From NCBI RefSeq assembly GCF_000337175.1, contig NZ_AOIJ01000046.1, forward strand, positions 1 to 48,716: DNA of 48,716 nucleotides, read 5' to 3'. Position 1 is the stretch's first letter, and each line of letters begins with the position of its first letter. Below, in pieces: positions 32,530 to 40,892 of this stretch. The notes below the pieces were generated by a model, which saw only the letters and a list, made by a program, of their open reading frames with translations, had not been told where the DNA came from and made no database searches. The DNA comes from Natrinema gari JCM 14663. GTDB lineage: Archaea; Halobacteriota; Halobacteria; Halobacteriales; Natrialbaceae. A program made the position numbers and the translations under genes.

Positions 32530-33519
32530 ATGGATATGGAAGATAAAAGATCCAATTCGAGTGGTAGAAACAATTCAACTAACCGGCGAACGTTTGTTGG
32601 AATGACGACTGGAAGTATACTGGGTCTCGCTCTTACAGGAAGTGCTGGAGCTCACCAGAGTAACGAATCTAACTACAAGGGAGAAAAAAAGAAGAAAACT
32701 AGTGCCGAAAAAGCCGAAAAGTACCGTGGCTCAAATGGACATGTGATGGAGGTAACACCAGAAAACTCAATGAGCGATAAGGAGGTGTCCGAAGCAATTG
32801 ATGAAATTAGCGAAAAGCATGGTGAAAGAGCGGCTCTGGCAACATTCCCCGACCGAGCACCAAGTAGATTAAACAAAGATAACCAGACAGTGAGTACGAT
32901 GATGGGTGACGGTGGTCTCACAGAGGGCGTAACAAGAGTCGACAGTTGGGATCACTCTTACGTTGTAGAGAATAGTATCAACCAGAACATATCCGAGACT
33001 AACCATTTTATCACACTATTCAAAACAGACGAGACTGATAGTGATGGTAACACAGTCTACCTCTGGAGAGGATACAATTATTCTGACGCCAAGAATGATC
33101 TAGCTGGGAAATACGCAACAAAATCAATGACTGCAAAGGTTCAGTTCAGAGATGATAATATGGAATTTGTGCAGTACGAACCCGATACAAAAGAAGAGTT
33201 CGGTAGTTCGGGGGATAGTATATCTTTGAACCTCGGATTCGCAGAAATTGGATCTGATTTCGGTGGCGGAAGCAGCGGCTATCAACAGCCATCCCCATCA
33301 AAAATTGAGGATGGATATGGAGAAGAACCACCGTCCAAGTATGAGGATGAATGGAATCCAGATCACAGTGGTGCTCAATTTGGATACGAAGTTGGTGATT
33401 GTATTACTGGACTAGCTACAGGTAGTTTCATTCTGGACACCCGCTCTTCAGGTCCAAGGTCGTTCTGGTGGAAAACACATGTAGATGTAGGGCTTGCTTC
33501 AATTTGTTCCATAACGTAA
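32530..33519 (+). CDS. Tat-exported protein of unknown family
   Basis: A 329-residue secreted protein. The N-terminus has a polar stretch, a twin-arginine signal NRRTFVGMTTGSILGLALTG (residues 19-38) and a cleavage-like SAGAHQ. The mature part has a Lys-rich start (KGEKKKKTSAEKAEKYRG), a region GHVMEVTPENSMSDKEVSEA, then Ser/Gly/Pro-rich stretches and a hydrophobic C-terminus with only two Cys (GDCITGLATGSFIL, LASICSIT). Lipoprotein and halocin C8-type Cys clusters are absent. Codon use is A/T-rich, unlike the genome. Function unknown; a secreted effector or bacteriocin-like product are possibilities only from context. Confidence 0.75.
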   Translation: MDMEDKRSNSSGRNNSTNRRTFVGMTTGSILGLALTGSAGAHQSNESNYKGEKKKKTSAEKAEKYRGSNGHVMEVTPENSMSDKEVSEAIDEISEKHGERAALATFPDRAPSRLNKDNQTVSTMMGDGGLTEGVTRVDSWDHSYVVENSINQNISETNHFITLFKTDETDSDGNTVYLWRGYNYSDAKNDLAGKYATKSMTAKVQFRDDNMEFVQYEPDTKEEFGSSGDSISLNLGFAEIGSDFGGGSSGYQQPSPSKIEDGYGEEPPSKYEDEWNPDHSGAQFGYEVGDCITGLATGSFILDTRSSGPRSFWWKTHVDVGLASICSIT

Positions 33520-33641
33520 TTTTATATTTATAGCATGTTTTTCTAGACAAGATCGCACAGGTGTTATTTTTAAATTGTTATGCTAAAATATAGCTGAGAA
33601 CAACCGATACATTCATGTAGTTTCAGATAGTATTTCTCACT

Positions 33642-33824
33642 ATGAACCATAGAGATCAGGTCAGTAATCTGCAACTCCTTGCTCTTACTATTTTCGGGAT
33701 AGTGGGTTTTGGCGCTAGTATCTTGTACGGGTTTGTTGGGAGATGGATCCTTGTAATAGCCTTTCTAATCGTTCTATACTTGCTATATCGTCTTGTTATT
33801 GCTGTCGAACATATATCAAATTGA
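33642..33824 (+). CDS. Two-helix membrane peptide
   Basis: A 60-residue protein with two hydrophobic helices: LLALTIFGIVGFGASILYGF and WILVIAFLIVLYLLYRLVIA, joined by the short turn VGR. The ends are polar and short. It starts 122 nt after the Tat-protein gene on the same strand. Size, topology and position would suit an immunity or partner protein for the secreted product, but that is inference; no family recognised. Confidence 0.6.
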   Translation: MNHRDQVSNLQLLALTIFGIVGFGASILYGFVGRWILVIAFLIVLYLLYRLVIAVEHISN

Positions 33825-34125
33825 GTTTTCTAAGTCAGTGAAATTTTATTCATATAATTGTATACCAATCAAACCGTATTTCGAGAGCTGCAATACATAT
33901 TTAATTATGGTATTATCAGAATTTTATTTCATTCAATACCGAATGTAAAGCAACCATCCGGTGGCTGCTCTGACAATAAGAAACCAACAACGTAGTACCT
34001 TTACAAACAAACTCAACTAGCCAGTTTCTAGGGGAATTAGGAGAGGTACCGACAAGTATTGAGAACACACATGTTTATAATATGGCTAATTCGAAATAGA
34101 GGCTACAATAGTCGATTTCAATTAT
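33825..34125. other. AT-rich, gene-free right arm of the island
   Basis: About 300 nt without a plausible frame. A/T content is very high (only about 16 G/C in 33841-33900). The right copy of the 16-bp direct repeat lies in it (34035-34050), and GC-rich chromosome resumes near 34126 in the 3' end of the DUF5807-type gene. Confidence 0.6.
34035..34050. repeat. Right copy of the imperfect 16-bp direct repeat
   Basis: AATTAGGAGAGGTACC, 14 of 16 identical to 31191-31206 and in the same orientation, near the right edge of the low-GC island. Confidence 0.35.
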
Positions 34126-34566
34126 CTAACTGGTACTCTTTTCATCAACTGCGTTCCATCGGTCCGAGAACGCCGTCCCGCACGTGCACTGGGCGTAGGC
34201 GTGGACGACAGCTCCCTCGGCGTAGATGCCGCCAACCTCCTCGTTCTGTGCTTCGGCGAACGCGAAGACGAACTGGACCGCGTGGTCTTCATCGTCCGAC
34301 GCGTCCGGGCAGTGACCGTCGGTCAGGTCGCCCTCGATTTCCCCTTCGTTGCTCATCGCGGACTTGGCGAACTCCATCGCACCGGTTCCCGTCGCCGCCT
34401 GAAAGGCGCTCCGGCCGCGCTCGCCGTCGACTACGATCAGAATGCCATCGTCGACGCGGTCCCCGAACCGCTCGAGTCGCTCGTCCGAAACGTAAGAGTC
34501 CGCCAGAAACAACGCAACGTCCTCGAGGCGGTCGCCCGCCAGAAACTCCTCGCGTGGGTTACTCAT
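34126..34566 (-). CDS. Conserved haloarchaeal protein (probably DUF5807)
   Basis: A 146-residue acidic soluble protein: MSNPREEFLAGDRLEDVALF then GDRVDDGILIVVDGERGRSA, a beta-rich second half HAVQFVFAFAEAQNEEVGG and a C-terminal CTCGTAFSDRW, a possible CxC metal/redox pair. I believe this is DUF5807, not confirmed. The last few codons reach into the AT-rich island edge and give EKSTS. ATG 34564-34566. Function unknown. Confidence 0.75.
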   Translation of the reverse strand: MSNPREEFLAGDRLEDVALFLADSYVSDERLERFGDRVDDGILIVVDGERGRSAFQAATGTGAMEFAKSAMSNEGEIEGDLTDGHCPDASDDEDHAVQFVFAFAEAQNEEVGGIYAEGAVVHAYAQCTCGTAFSDRWNAVDEKSTS

Positions 34567-34864
34567 GGCCACGGATTCACGCTCGACGTGGAAAAAGGGC
34601 GGTATTCGCGTCGCTCCGTTCGGGACCGACACACGACCCACAGTCAGCCGCCCGATTACGGGTGTTTCGGCGGTTGACGTTTGTCGTTTCCGTTCCGATC
34701 TATTAATTTATGAGAGCGGGCGACCGTTCGTTTCCCTGCCGCTTAATACGTCTCAGTGATACGGACTCAGTAGTCGTATCGCTGTCCCGCACTCGCTCCA
34801 CCGTTGGTCGACCACAGCCGGCGGCCGAGGACGCCCATCTCACGACCCCCACCAGTGATCGTCA

Positions 34865-35365
34865 ATGTATGACAACAGCCGCGCCGTCGAATCCGTGCTC
34901 GACGAACTCACGAGGAGCATACTCACGGACAGTCAGTCGGACCCGTCCGATCCCGCCTTCGAGTCGACCGAGGACGAACCGAAAGACATCGAACGGCACC
35001 TCGACGAACTCGTAGAGCAGGTCCACGGAGCGTTCCCGGCCGACGACGTCCAGTTCGACGAGGCCATGATCAGGGACAATCTGGAGGAACTCCTCCTGTT
35101 GCTCATCGCGCTCCACGGGGAGACCCACGGCAAAGCGCTTATCTCGGCGTTGACCTCCCTCTTCGAGACGCAACTCAGTCCGGGGACCGTCTATCCGACC
35201 CTCCACGAGTTAGAGGACGCGGACGTGCTTTCGATGCACGCCAAAGTTCGAACCAAGGAGTACTCGATCGCAGACGAGGCGTACGTGCGTGCGACCGTCG
35301 AGCAGACGATGGTCCAACACCTCGCCTTCGGGCTCTTGCTGTACGCCGTCCTCCCGCGTCTGTAA
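34865..35365 (+). CDS. PadR-like winged-helix regulator
   Basis: A 166-residue protein. An acidic N-terminal half with long helices is followed by LLLLLIALHGETHGKALISA and the PadR-type winged helix SPGTVYPTLHELEDADVLSM (about residues 103-122), then KVRTKEYSIADEAYVRATVE. Ligand unknown. The 300 nt before it hold A/T patches (ctattaattta near 34700 and cttaatacg near 34743) that can serve the divergent 34566 gene and this gene. ATG 34865. Confidence 0.8.
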   Translation: MYDNSRAVESVLDELTRSILTDSQSDPSDPAFESTEDEPKDIERHLDELVEQVHGAFPADDVQFDEAMIRDNLEELLLLLIALHGETHGKALISALTSLFETQLSPGTVYPTLHELEDADVLSMHAKVRTKEYSIADEAYVRATVEQTMVQHLAFGLLLYAVLPRL

Positions 35366-35443
35366 CCCCGATCACGAAGTCGCGACGCGTCGCTCGAGCG
35401 CGGGACGGCGGCGTTCGACGCCACTGCGCGGATCGAACCCGGA

Positions 35444-35881
35444 TTACTCGTCTTCGAGGCTGTCCGCGATCTCGCTCAGGCTCTCGGTTGGCGGCTCGCG
35501 TGCATCGTAGTAGGTCGTCTCGCCGGGCGAGCGGAGGCCATAGAGGAACTCGGGTTCGACGACATCGATCAGGACCGAGCCGCCCGCCGGAACGTCGTGG
35601 TCTGTGGTCCACTCGGTGAGCCGGTCGGTCCCGCCGCTGGGGTCTCGAGCCAGGTCCGGTGTGTCGTAGACGCCCGGAATCGATAAGTCGTCGCCGGTCA
35701 ACGCCCGTTCGACTCGCGCGAACAGTTCCTCGCCGTCAAGGACGACTCGGACGACCTCGTCGGTCGGGAACGCCTCGCGGTCGTCGGCTGGCACCTCGAG
35801 TTTGACGCCCGTCGCCGTCTCCGTACACGTCGACCGGACCGTCTGGACTGAGGGATGGTCGCTCGCAACTCTGTCAGTCAT
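35444..35881 (-). CDS. Conserved haloarchaeal protein (possibly DUF7112)
   Basis: A 145-residue acidic protein without membrane helices. Predicted strands dominate: TGVKLEVPADDREAFPTDEV, VVRVVLDGEELFARVERAL, and LIDVVEPEFLYGLRSPGE with ETTYYDAREPP near the end. The family name DUF7112 is from memory and uncertain. It follows rps6e on the same strand after 27 nt, so it may be cotranscribed with it. Confidence 0.7.
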   Translation of the reverse strand: MTDRVASDHPSVQTVRSTCTETATGVKLEVPADDREAFPTDEVVRVVLDGEELFARVERALTGDDLSIPGVYDTPDLARDPSGGTDRLTEWTTDHDVPAGGSVLIDVVEPEFLYGLRSPGETTYYDAREPPTESLSEIADSLEDE

Positions 35882-35908
35882 TGAAAACGAATGAATACGG
35901 GCGGCGAC

Positions 35909-36307
35909 TTACTCGTCGTCGCCGTCGTCGCCGAGCAGTTCGTCGACGTCGGTACTGCCGCGGTCGACAATCGAGGCGTTGATCTGGGCGACGGCGTCGG
36001 ACACTTCGCGGCCGCGGACGGTGATCCGGCGGCGCTCGCCGTCACGGGACGGTTTGTAACCGGTCTGCTCGTCTGTCATCATGACTTCCTTCAGGTTCGG
36101 CCCCGCAACCTCGTCGGTGAGCGGGCGGCCGGCCTCGTCGGAGCCGCCGGTGATCTCGAGCGTGTAGCCGTCGAGCCCGACGGCACCGCCGTCGACTTCC
36201 TCGCCGATCGACTTGCCGATAAAGCGGTTCGCGTCCTGTTCCTCGGCCTCGAGCTGGTGGGCTAACCCGGACTCCGGGTCGCCGACAACGACAGTGAAAC
36301 TTGCCAT
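35909..36307 (-). CDS. rps6e: Ribosomal protein S6e
   Basis: A 132-residue small-subunit ribosomal protein of the archaeal/eukaryotic S6e family: [38 protein letters not shown], then [20 protein letters not shown] and [18 protein letters not shown]. The C-terminal kinase-target region of eukaryotic S6 is absent, as usual in archaea. ATG 36305-36307. Confidence 0.95.
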   Translation of the reverse strand: MASFTVVVGDPESGLAHQLEAEEQDANRFIGKSIGEEVDGGAVGLDGYTLEITGGSDEAGRPLTDEVAGPNLKEVMMTDEQTGYKPSRDGERRRITVRGREVSDAVAQINASIVDRGSTDVDELLGDDGDDE

Positions 36308-36590
36308 GCCCGACGGAAGACGGCCGTCGGTCAAAAGATCATCGATCGGTACCGACCTTTTTTCCGTTCGGGTTCACTGCGTTCACCGCTCACGCAAAAA
36401 TCTCGACCAAAAAAGGCCGCTCGCTCCTTGCAGTCGCTCACGGTGGGAAGGGGTGAGCGCCTGCCCTTCCCCGGGTCGGACGGCTCTCGCAGCGCTCGAG
36501 ACGTCCTCCCGGCCAGTAAGTACAGGCTCGGTTCGATTCAGGAGTCGGTGTGCTCGAACAGTCAAGTAGCTGCAACTCCTCCGTCGACAC
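36308..36590. terminator. Noncoding gap with strong hairpins
   Basis: The gap before the 36591 gene has nested inverted repeats: CGCTCAC/GTGAGCG spanning about 36435-36459, and GGGAAGGG (36445-36452) against CCCTTCCC (36464-36471). These two stems are mutually exclusive. T- and A-runs (36355-36364, 36393-36412) precede them. The sequence resembles haloarchaeal intergenic hairpin repeats. Confidence 0.4.
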
Positions 36591-36869
36591 GTGTTCATCG
36601 ACCCCGAGCGACTCGAGGTGCGCCTACGCGAGGAGTTCGGCGGGACGACGGCCCAATTGCGGGTCGTCGTCCGGCAGGCCGTCGATCTCGCGGACTCGGG
36701 TGCGTACGAATCGGACGTGGGGACCGCCCTGACAAACGAGATCGTCCTCGAGGAGTTGGCCGACGCTCCCGATGGGACCCCGCCGGACCGGTGGAACTGG
36801 TGGATCGGCTCGCTCGAACTCGCATACGGCGGCTACAACCGGTTCGATATTCAGCGCTATCAGAGATAG
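36591..36869 (+). CDS. Small conserved haloarchaeal protein
   Basis: A 92-residue acidic protein starting at GTG: FIDPERLEVRLREEFGGTTA then VVRQAVDLADSGAYESDVG, and an aromatic end DRWNWWIGSLELAYGGYNRF. Predicted helical and soluble. No family name known to me. Coding bias is strong throughout and no other start is available, which supports it. Confidence 0.7.
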   Translation: MFIDPERLEVRLREEFGGTTAQLRVVVRQAVDLADSGAYESDVGTALTNEIVLEELADAPDGTPPDRWNWWIGSLELAYGGYNRFDIQRYQR

Positions 36870-36922
36870 CGACCCGCAACGAAGGGCAACACCGATTGTC
36901 CTCCGGCCCGTAGACGACGCCG

Positions 36923-37267
36923 ATGAGCGAACTGTCGCGACCCGTCTGGCCGGCGTACCCGCTGTCGGTCCTCGTCGCGGGCCTCGGTCACTGCTATCTC
37001 GGCCGGTGGAAGCGCGGCGGGATCTGGTTCCTCTGTTACGGCCTCGCGCTCGTGTTCCTGAGCGCGCGAACCGTTTCGGGTGCGCTCAGCCTCGAGGAGC
37101 CGTTCGTGGTAACCGCACTGCAGTTCGACGCCGTGAGCTACACCGACGTGGCCGTCCCGCTGACGATCCTCCTGGTCTGTCTGCTCGATGTCTATCTCAT
37201 CGGGCTGGTCGAACGGACCACGCTCCCGCCGGCCGGCGGGGACGACCGTCGCTCGAACAGTTCCTGA
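36923..37267 (+). CDS. Small membrane protein (TM2-like)
   Basis: A 114-residue membrane protein. The N-terminal PLSVLVAGLGHCYLGRWKRG followed by IWFLCYGLALVFL resembles the TM2 pattern (helix, Gly-x-Gly-x-x-Y turn, Gly-rich loop, helix). A third helix is VAVPLTILLVCLLDVYLIGL. The C-terminus is short and polar. Function unknown. ATG 36923, 53 nt after the previous gene on the same strand. Confidence 0.7.
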   Translation: MSELSRPVWPAYPLSVLVAGLGHCYLGRWKRGGIWFLCYGLALVFLSARTVSGALSLEEPFVVTALQFDAVSYTDVAVPLTILLVCLLDVYLIGLVERTTLPPAGGDDRRSNSS

Positions 37268-37346
37268 CGCTCCCGTGTCGGCGACGCCGGCTTCGAGTAG
37301 TGTGACCCCCCGCGTGGTTTTTGTACTTGTCGCCCGAACGACGAGT

Positions 37347-37763
37347 ATGGGACGTCTCAGTTCCGTCCTGCTCAAAGGGCTCGGCGTGCTCCTCCTTGCG
37401 ATCGTCGTGCTGAGCGTCGTCGGTACGATCGTCGGCATCGCCCTCTCGGTGATCGCCGCTGTCCTCTCGCTGGTCCTGACGCTTGCCGTCCTGTCGGTGG
37501 TCGTTTTGGCGGCCGTCGGACTGCTCTCGCTGTTCGGCTCGGACTCGAGCACCGGAAGCGGCTCGGATACCCCGGCCGAAAACCGCCCCGGTCCCGAAGA
37601 ACGCGTTCGCTCCCGGTACGTCGACGGCGACCTCGACGACGAGGCATTCGAACGGGAACTCGAGCGAGTCCTCGATACCGAGGACCGATCGACCCGGCCG
37701 GGTGTCGACGGCTCGCGGACCCGTGACCCGGCGAGCGAACGGGAGCGACTTCGGGATCGGTGA
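37347..37763 (+). CDS. SHOCT-domain membrane protein
   Basis: A 138-residue protein. Residues 5-65 are two long hydrophobic helices (LLKGLGVLLLAIVVLSVVG, LSLVLTLAVLSVVVLAAVG). After a Ser/Gly linker, ERVRSRYVDGDLDDEAFERE (about 88-107) is a SHOCT short C-terminal domain, a small helical oligomerisation module. ATG 37347 lies about 25 nt after the A/T patch tggtttttgtact. Common type in haloarchaea; function unknown. Confidence 0.8.
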   Translation: MGRLSSVLLKGLGVLLLAIVVLSVVGTIVGIALSVIAAVLSLVLTLAVLSVVVLAAVGLLSLFGSDSSTGSGSDTPAENRPGPEERVRSRYVDGDLDDEAFERELERVLDTEDRSTRPGVDGSRTRDPASERERLRDR

Positions 37764-37929
37764 CGGGGCCCGGTCCGAGACGGACGCAACGGGCAGCGAA
37801 AGCGGAGCGCCGAACAAAACACGGTCATCCCCACGACGAGTGGACTGCTCGGAAACGAAGGGGCGCTGGTAGTAGCTAGGTAACATCGGCGATTGTTTAT
37901 AAATGAGTCACTCTATTCTGGTCTAGCCC

Positions 37930-37940
37930 AAAATATAATA
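37930..37940 (+). promoter_or_regulatory. TATA-like element of the 37977 operon
   Basis: AAAATATAATA lies 37-47 nt before ATG 37977. A second A/T patch (tttataaa near 37896) is farther upstream. Together they mark the start of a lower-GC accessory patch. Confidence 0.4.
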
Positions 37941-37976
37941 GATCCCCATCTCGTACTCCAGCACGGGTTGCATATC

Positions 37977-38522
37977 ATGGACTCGTGGACTGACGGGGTC
38001 AGTACCAGAGACCGCGTCCGAAAGATCGCGCTCTCGCTCACCCGACCTCGGTCGGTTAACTGGATCAAGAACGAAGCCGACGTCGCGTCGTGGGATACCA
38101 CGAAGGACGAACTCGAGCGACTCGTCGAGTACGGGCAGATCAAGCGCATCGAAGACGACAGCGGGAGCGAGACGCAGTATCGGTACGGTCCCGACTATCG
38201 GCGGCGCTATCTCGACCGCGTGGAAGAACTCGCGGCCGAACACACCAAAGACGAACTACGGAACGAGGTCGCGGCAATCCAAGAGCAAATCGAAGCGTGG
38301 CAGGACAGTTACGACGTGGATTCCCTGAGCGAACTGGAGACCTCGGTGACGGACGCCGACCTGTCGAGTGACGAGATTCGCAAGCGAAACGCAGTCATCC
38401 GCCGGTGGGAGCGGTCCCGGGAGACGAAACGCCTCGTCGACCACGCGCTCTCCCTGTACGACGACCTCGAAAGCGTCACCGGCCCCGAATCCGGCTCTCG
38501 GCCAAGCGAGGCGGCACAGTAA
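37977..38522 (+). CDS. HTH protein (DUF7342-like), possible antitoxin
   Basis: A 181-residue protein. The start MDSWTDGVSTRDRVRKIALS and RPRSVNWIKNEADVASWDTT form a winged helix like the haloarchaeal family I know as DUF7342. A coiled-coil-like helix follows (RVEELAAEHTKDELRNEVAA) with an acidic C-terminus. Such genes sit next to small unknown genes in haloarchaeal accessory regions. Here the partner follows after 3 nt. DNA binding and autoregulation are likely; antitoxin function is inference. ATG 37977 is favoured over the longer frame on composition. Confidence 0.75.
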   Translation: MDSWTDGVSTRDRVRKIALSLTRPRSVNWIKNEADVASWDTTKDELERLVEYGQIKRIEDDSGSETQYRYGPDYRRRYLDRVEELAAEHTKDELRNEVAAIQEQIEAWQDSYDVDSLSELETSVTDADLSSDEIRKRNAVIRRWERSRETKRLVDHALSLYDDLESVTGPESGSRPSEAAQ

Positions 38523-38525
38523 CCG

Positions 38526-39035
38526 ATGGCGTCGCTGTTCGTCTTTCTCGCTCACCGAAGTCTGCTCGACCAGCACACCGCTCACGGTGAGATCCAAACG
38601 TGGCTGTGCAACCAGGGCGGGTGCCGCGATGTCCGGTACGCGCCGAGTTCCATCCGGCGATACGAGGTTTGTGCGACGATCGATCCCGAGATACTGCTGG
38701 GAGAGCCGTCTCACTCAGAGACGGCGGAACTTCGCGTCGAGTTCGAGTTCCCTGACGATACCGAACACGATTACTACGAAATTCAGTGGATCGACGGGGA
38801 ACGGAACTACTCGTTCGGATGGCACCAGGACGAAACTCATCCCGATCTCGGGAAGTGTCACTTCCAACTCGACCATCGTGACGAAACGGTCGCCCGAAAA
38901 CCGGCCGTGTTCCACGACAGCCATCCGGTGACCGTCCTCGAGCAACGGCTCTCGCTCGTCCCGTCGATTCTCGAGTTGGTGGCGTGGGAGAACGACCGTC
39001 CGAGGCTCTCTCGGTGGCCGCCTGACGACGTGTGA
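38526..39035 (+). CDS. Unknown protein paired with HTH gene (TumE/DUF6516-like, possible toxin)
   Basis: A 169-residue soluble protein starting 3 nt after the HTH gene. Its core alternates strands: AELRVEFEFPDDTEHDYYEI, GERNYSFGWHQDETHPDLGK and CHFQLDHRDETV, ending HDSHPVTVLEQRLSLVPSIL. The order (WHQDETHPDLG, then HFQLDH) recalls the TumE/DUF6516 toxin family's His-rich core, but the match is weak and made from memory. The operon layout is that of a toxin-antitoxin module. It is followed by a MITE-like element. Confidence 0.55.
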   Translation: MASLFVFLAHRSLLDQHTAHGEIQTWLCNQGGCRDVRYAPSSIRRYEVCATIDPEILLGEPSHSETAELRVEFEFPDDTEHDYYEIQWIDGERNYSFGWHQDETHPDLGKCHFQLDHRDETVARKPAVFHDSHPVTVLEQRLSLVPSILELVAWENDRPRLSRWPPDDV

Positions 39036-39092
39036 CGCTATTTCAGGCTGACAAACGAGATCGTCTCGTTCAGAACCACTACTTCCGAATTA

Positions 39093-39172
39093 TAGTAGAC
39101 TGAAATGAGTTACACGCTGGTCACAACGCTGTCGGGCAATCAGGTGTACAATGGCTTTCAGTTGCTACGATA
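39093..39172. mobile_element. MITE-like element with imperfect terminal inverted repeats
   Basis: The left end TATAGTAGACTGAAATGAG and, on the other strand, the right end TATCGTAGCAACTGAAAGCC share TAT-x-GTAG and ACTGAAA and then TTACAC/TGTACAC, forming imperfect terminal inverted repeats about 80 bp apart. There is no coding potential inside. It sits at the 3' end of a truncated gene on the minus strand. Confidence 0.45.
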
Positions 39173-39464
39173 GCCGATTCCGGCGTTGAGTATCGTTGGA
39201 CTCTTCGAGAGCCGCCGAACGCCGGCTCTGCGAGGGCTCGCCGCTCGGCATATCTTCGACTTCCTGGGAACACTGGTACTTCACGTCGCTCCGCCAGTAG
39301 TCATCGTCTGTGCCGAAGAACCAGAGGTGTCCTTGATCGAGCCCCATCGCCGCATTAATCGTCGTCTGGAACGCCTCGAGTGTGGAGTCCGAGCCGACAA
39401 CGATATCTCGCCACAGCGATGTCGAGTCAGAATCGAGTTTGACGCGGAAGCGGTAGGCTGTCAT
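39165..39464 (-). pseudogene. pRiA4b ORF-3-like protein, 3'-truncated
   Basis: The protein begins AYRFRVKLDSDSTSLWRDIV then STLEAFQTTINAAMGLDQGH and LWFFGTDDDYW, the N-terminus of the plasmid pRiA4b ORF-3-like family. That family is normally about 150-200 residues; this one turns into low-complexity sequence (SGEPSQSRRSAALEESNDTQ) and stops after 99 residues inside the right end of the MITE-like element. It is probably a broken gene. ATG 39462-39464. Confidence 0.65.
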
Positions 39465-39567
39465 TCTCGTTTCGTTCTCCCGTGACCGACGATAGCGAAC
39501 GTTCGGCCTCTGAACGAGGTGGGGTGATTCGACGTTGTCAAACGGAACGAGCGACTACCAGTCGCTA

Positions 39568-40797
39568 ATGGATATTCGGTTTCTGGGCGGTGCGGGAGAA
39601 GTCGGTCGGAGCGCGATCCTGGTAAACGATCGCCTCCTGCTCGACTACGGGATGAAATCGGGGAATCCGACGCAGTTCCCTGAAGACGCCGCTCCCGACG
39701 CGGTCGTGGTAAGTCACGGTCATCTCGACCACGTCGGCGCGATCCCGTCGCTGCTGAGCGGCAGCACCCAACCGCCGATCCACTGGACGCCGCCGACGCG
39801 CGAGTTGGCGCTGACGCTCGCGCGAGACACGCTGAAGTTACACGGTGGCACGATACAGTGTCCGTTTACCGAGACGGACGTCCAGCGCGTTACGCAGGTT
39901 TCGGAGACTCATGGCTACCGCGAGACGTTCGAGACCGCCGGTCACGAGGTGACCTTGTTCGACGCGGGCCACATTCCCGGATCGGCGCACATACTCGTCG
40001 ACGATGGGGAGACCAGACTGCTCTACACCGGGGACTTCCACACGGTGGACCAACGACTGGTCTCCAAGACGACCGTCCATCCGGACGCCGACGTGGTGAT
40101 CTGTGAGAGCACCTATTCCGACGTCGAACACGAAAACCGATCGACGGTCGAAGACCGGTTCGTCGAGAGCGTCGAGACGACGCTGTGGGAGGGCGGGACC
40201 GTCGTGATCCCCGCGTTCGCCATCGGTCGCACGCAGGAGATGTTGCTCATCTGTGAGCAACACGATATCCCCTGCTACGTGGACGGGATGGGAAAACGAA
40301 TCACGAAGCTACTGCTGCAGCATCCCGAGTTCGTCCGCGACGCGGACGCGCTTCAGCGGGCGGCATCTCACGCCCGGTTCGTGACGGGCCGCGACGGCCA
40401 GCGCAAGCGCATCGCCGAGCAGAACACTGCAGTCGTCACGACGAGCGGGATGCTCCACGGCGGCCCCGCGATGACCTACGTCCCCGCCGTCCGCTCGCAC
40501 CCGACCAACAAGATCGCCATGACCGGCTACCAAGTCGAGGGGACCCCTGGCCGGGACCTGCTCGAGACGGGGAGCGCCGAGATCGATGGCCGAATGCTGC
40601 CGGTCAGCGCGCAGGTCGAGCAGTACGATTTCTCCGCGCACGCGGACCGCGACGGGATCCGGACGTTTCTCGCGGCCTACGAGGACGCGCGAATCCTCGT
40701 CAATCACGGCGACCGCTGCGAGGCATTCGCCGCGGAGCTTCGCGACGACGGCGTCGACGCCACCGCGCCGGCACTCGGCGACCGCCTCGAGTGGTGA
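39568..40797 (+). CDS. Beta-CASP metallo-beta-lactamase ribonuclease
   Basis: A 409-residue RNA-processing nuclease of the CPSF/aCPSF2 type. The MBL part starts MDIRFLGGAGEVGRSAILV; the metal motif is VVVSHGHLDHVGAIP about residue 48 (HxHxDH), then LLYTGDFHTVDQRLV about 155. The beta-CASP part follows with VVIPAFAIGRTQEMLLI, then VTTSGMLHGGPAMTY about 295, QYDFSAHADRDGI about 350 and a final ILVNHGD. No KH domain precedes it, so it is the aCPSF2 rather than aCPSF1 form. ATG 39568 opens directly with the first strand; a TTG at 39535 is less likely. Confidence 0.9.
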   Translation: MDIRFLGGAGEVGRSAILVNDRLLLDYGMKSGNPTQFPEDAAPDAVVVSHGHLDHVGAIPSLLSGSTQPPIHWTPPTRELALTLARDTLKLHGGTIQCPFTETDVQRVTQVSETHGYRETFETAGHEVTLFDAGHIPGSAHILVDDGETRLLYTGDFHTVDQRLVSKTTVHPDADVVICESTYSDVEHENRSTVEDRFVESVETTLWEGGTVVIPAFAIGRTQEMLLICEQHDIPCYVDGMGKRITKLLLQHPEFVRDADALQRAASHARFVTGRDGQRKRIAEQNTAVVTTSGMLHGGPAMTYVPAVRSHPTNKIAMTGYQVEGTPGRDLLETGSAEIDGRMLPVSAQVEQYDFSAHADRDGIRTFLAAYEDARILVNHGDRCEAFAAELRDDGVDATAPALGDRLEW

Positions 40798-40892
40798 CAA
40801 GCGGGCGCGTCGGCCAACGTGACTGAACACCGACAGAAACGGCGGGTCCGCGACCGTACTCGAGACGGGAAGAGTGACCGACCGGCTGTCGC

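Noticed and set aside
32530-33519. Halocin C8-type precursor
   Set aside because: The C-terminus has only two cysteines, not the ten-cysteine halocin C8 domain. A different kind of secreted product remains possible.
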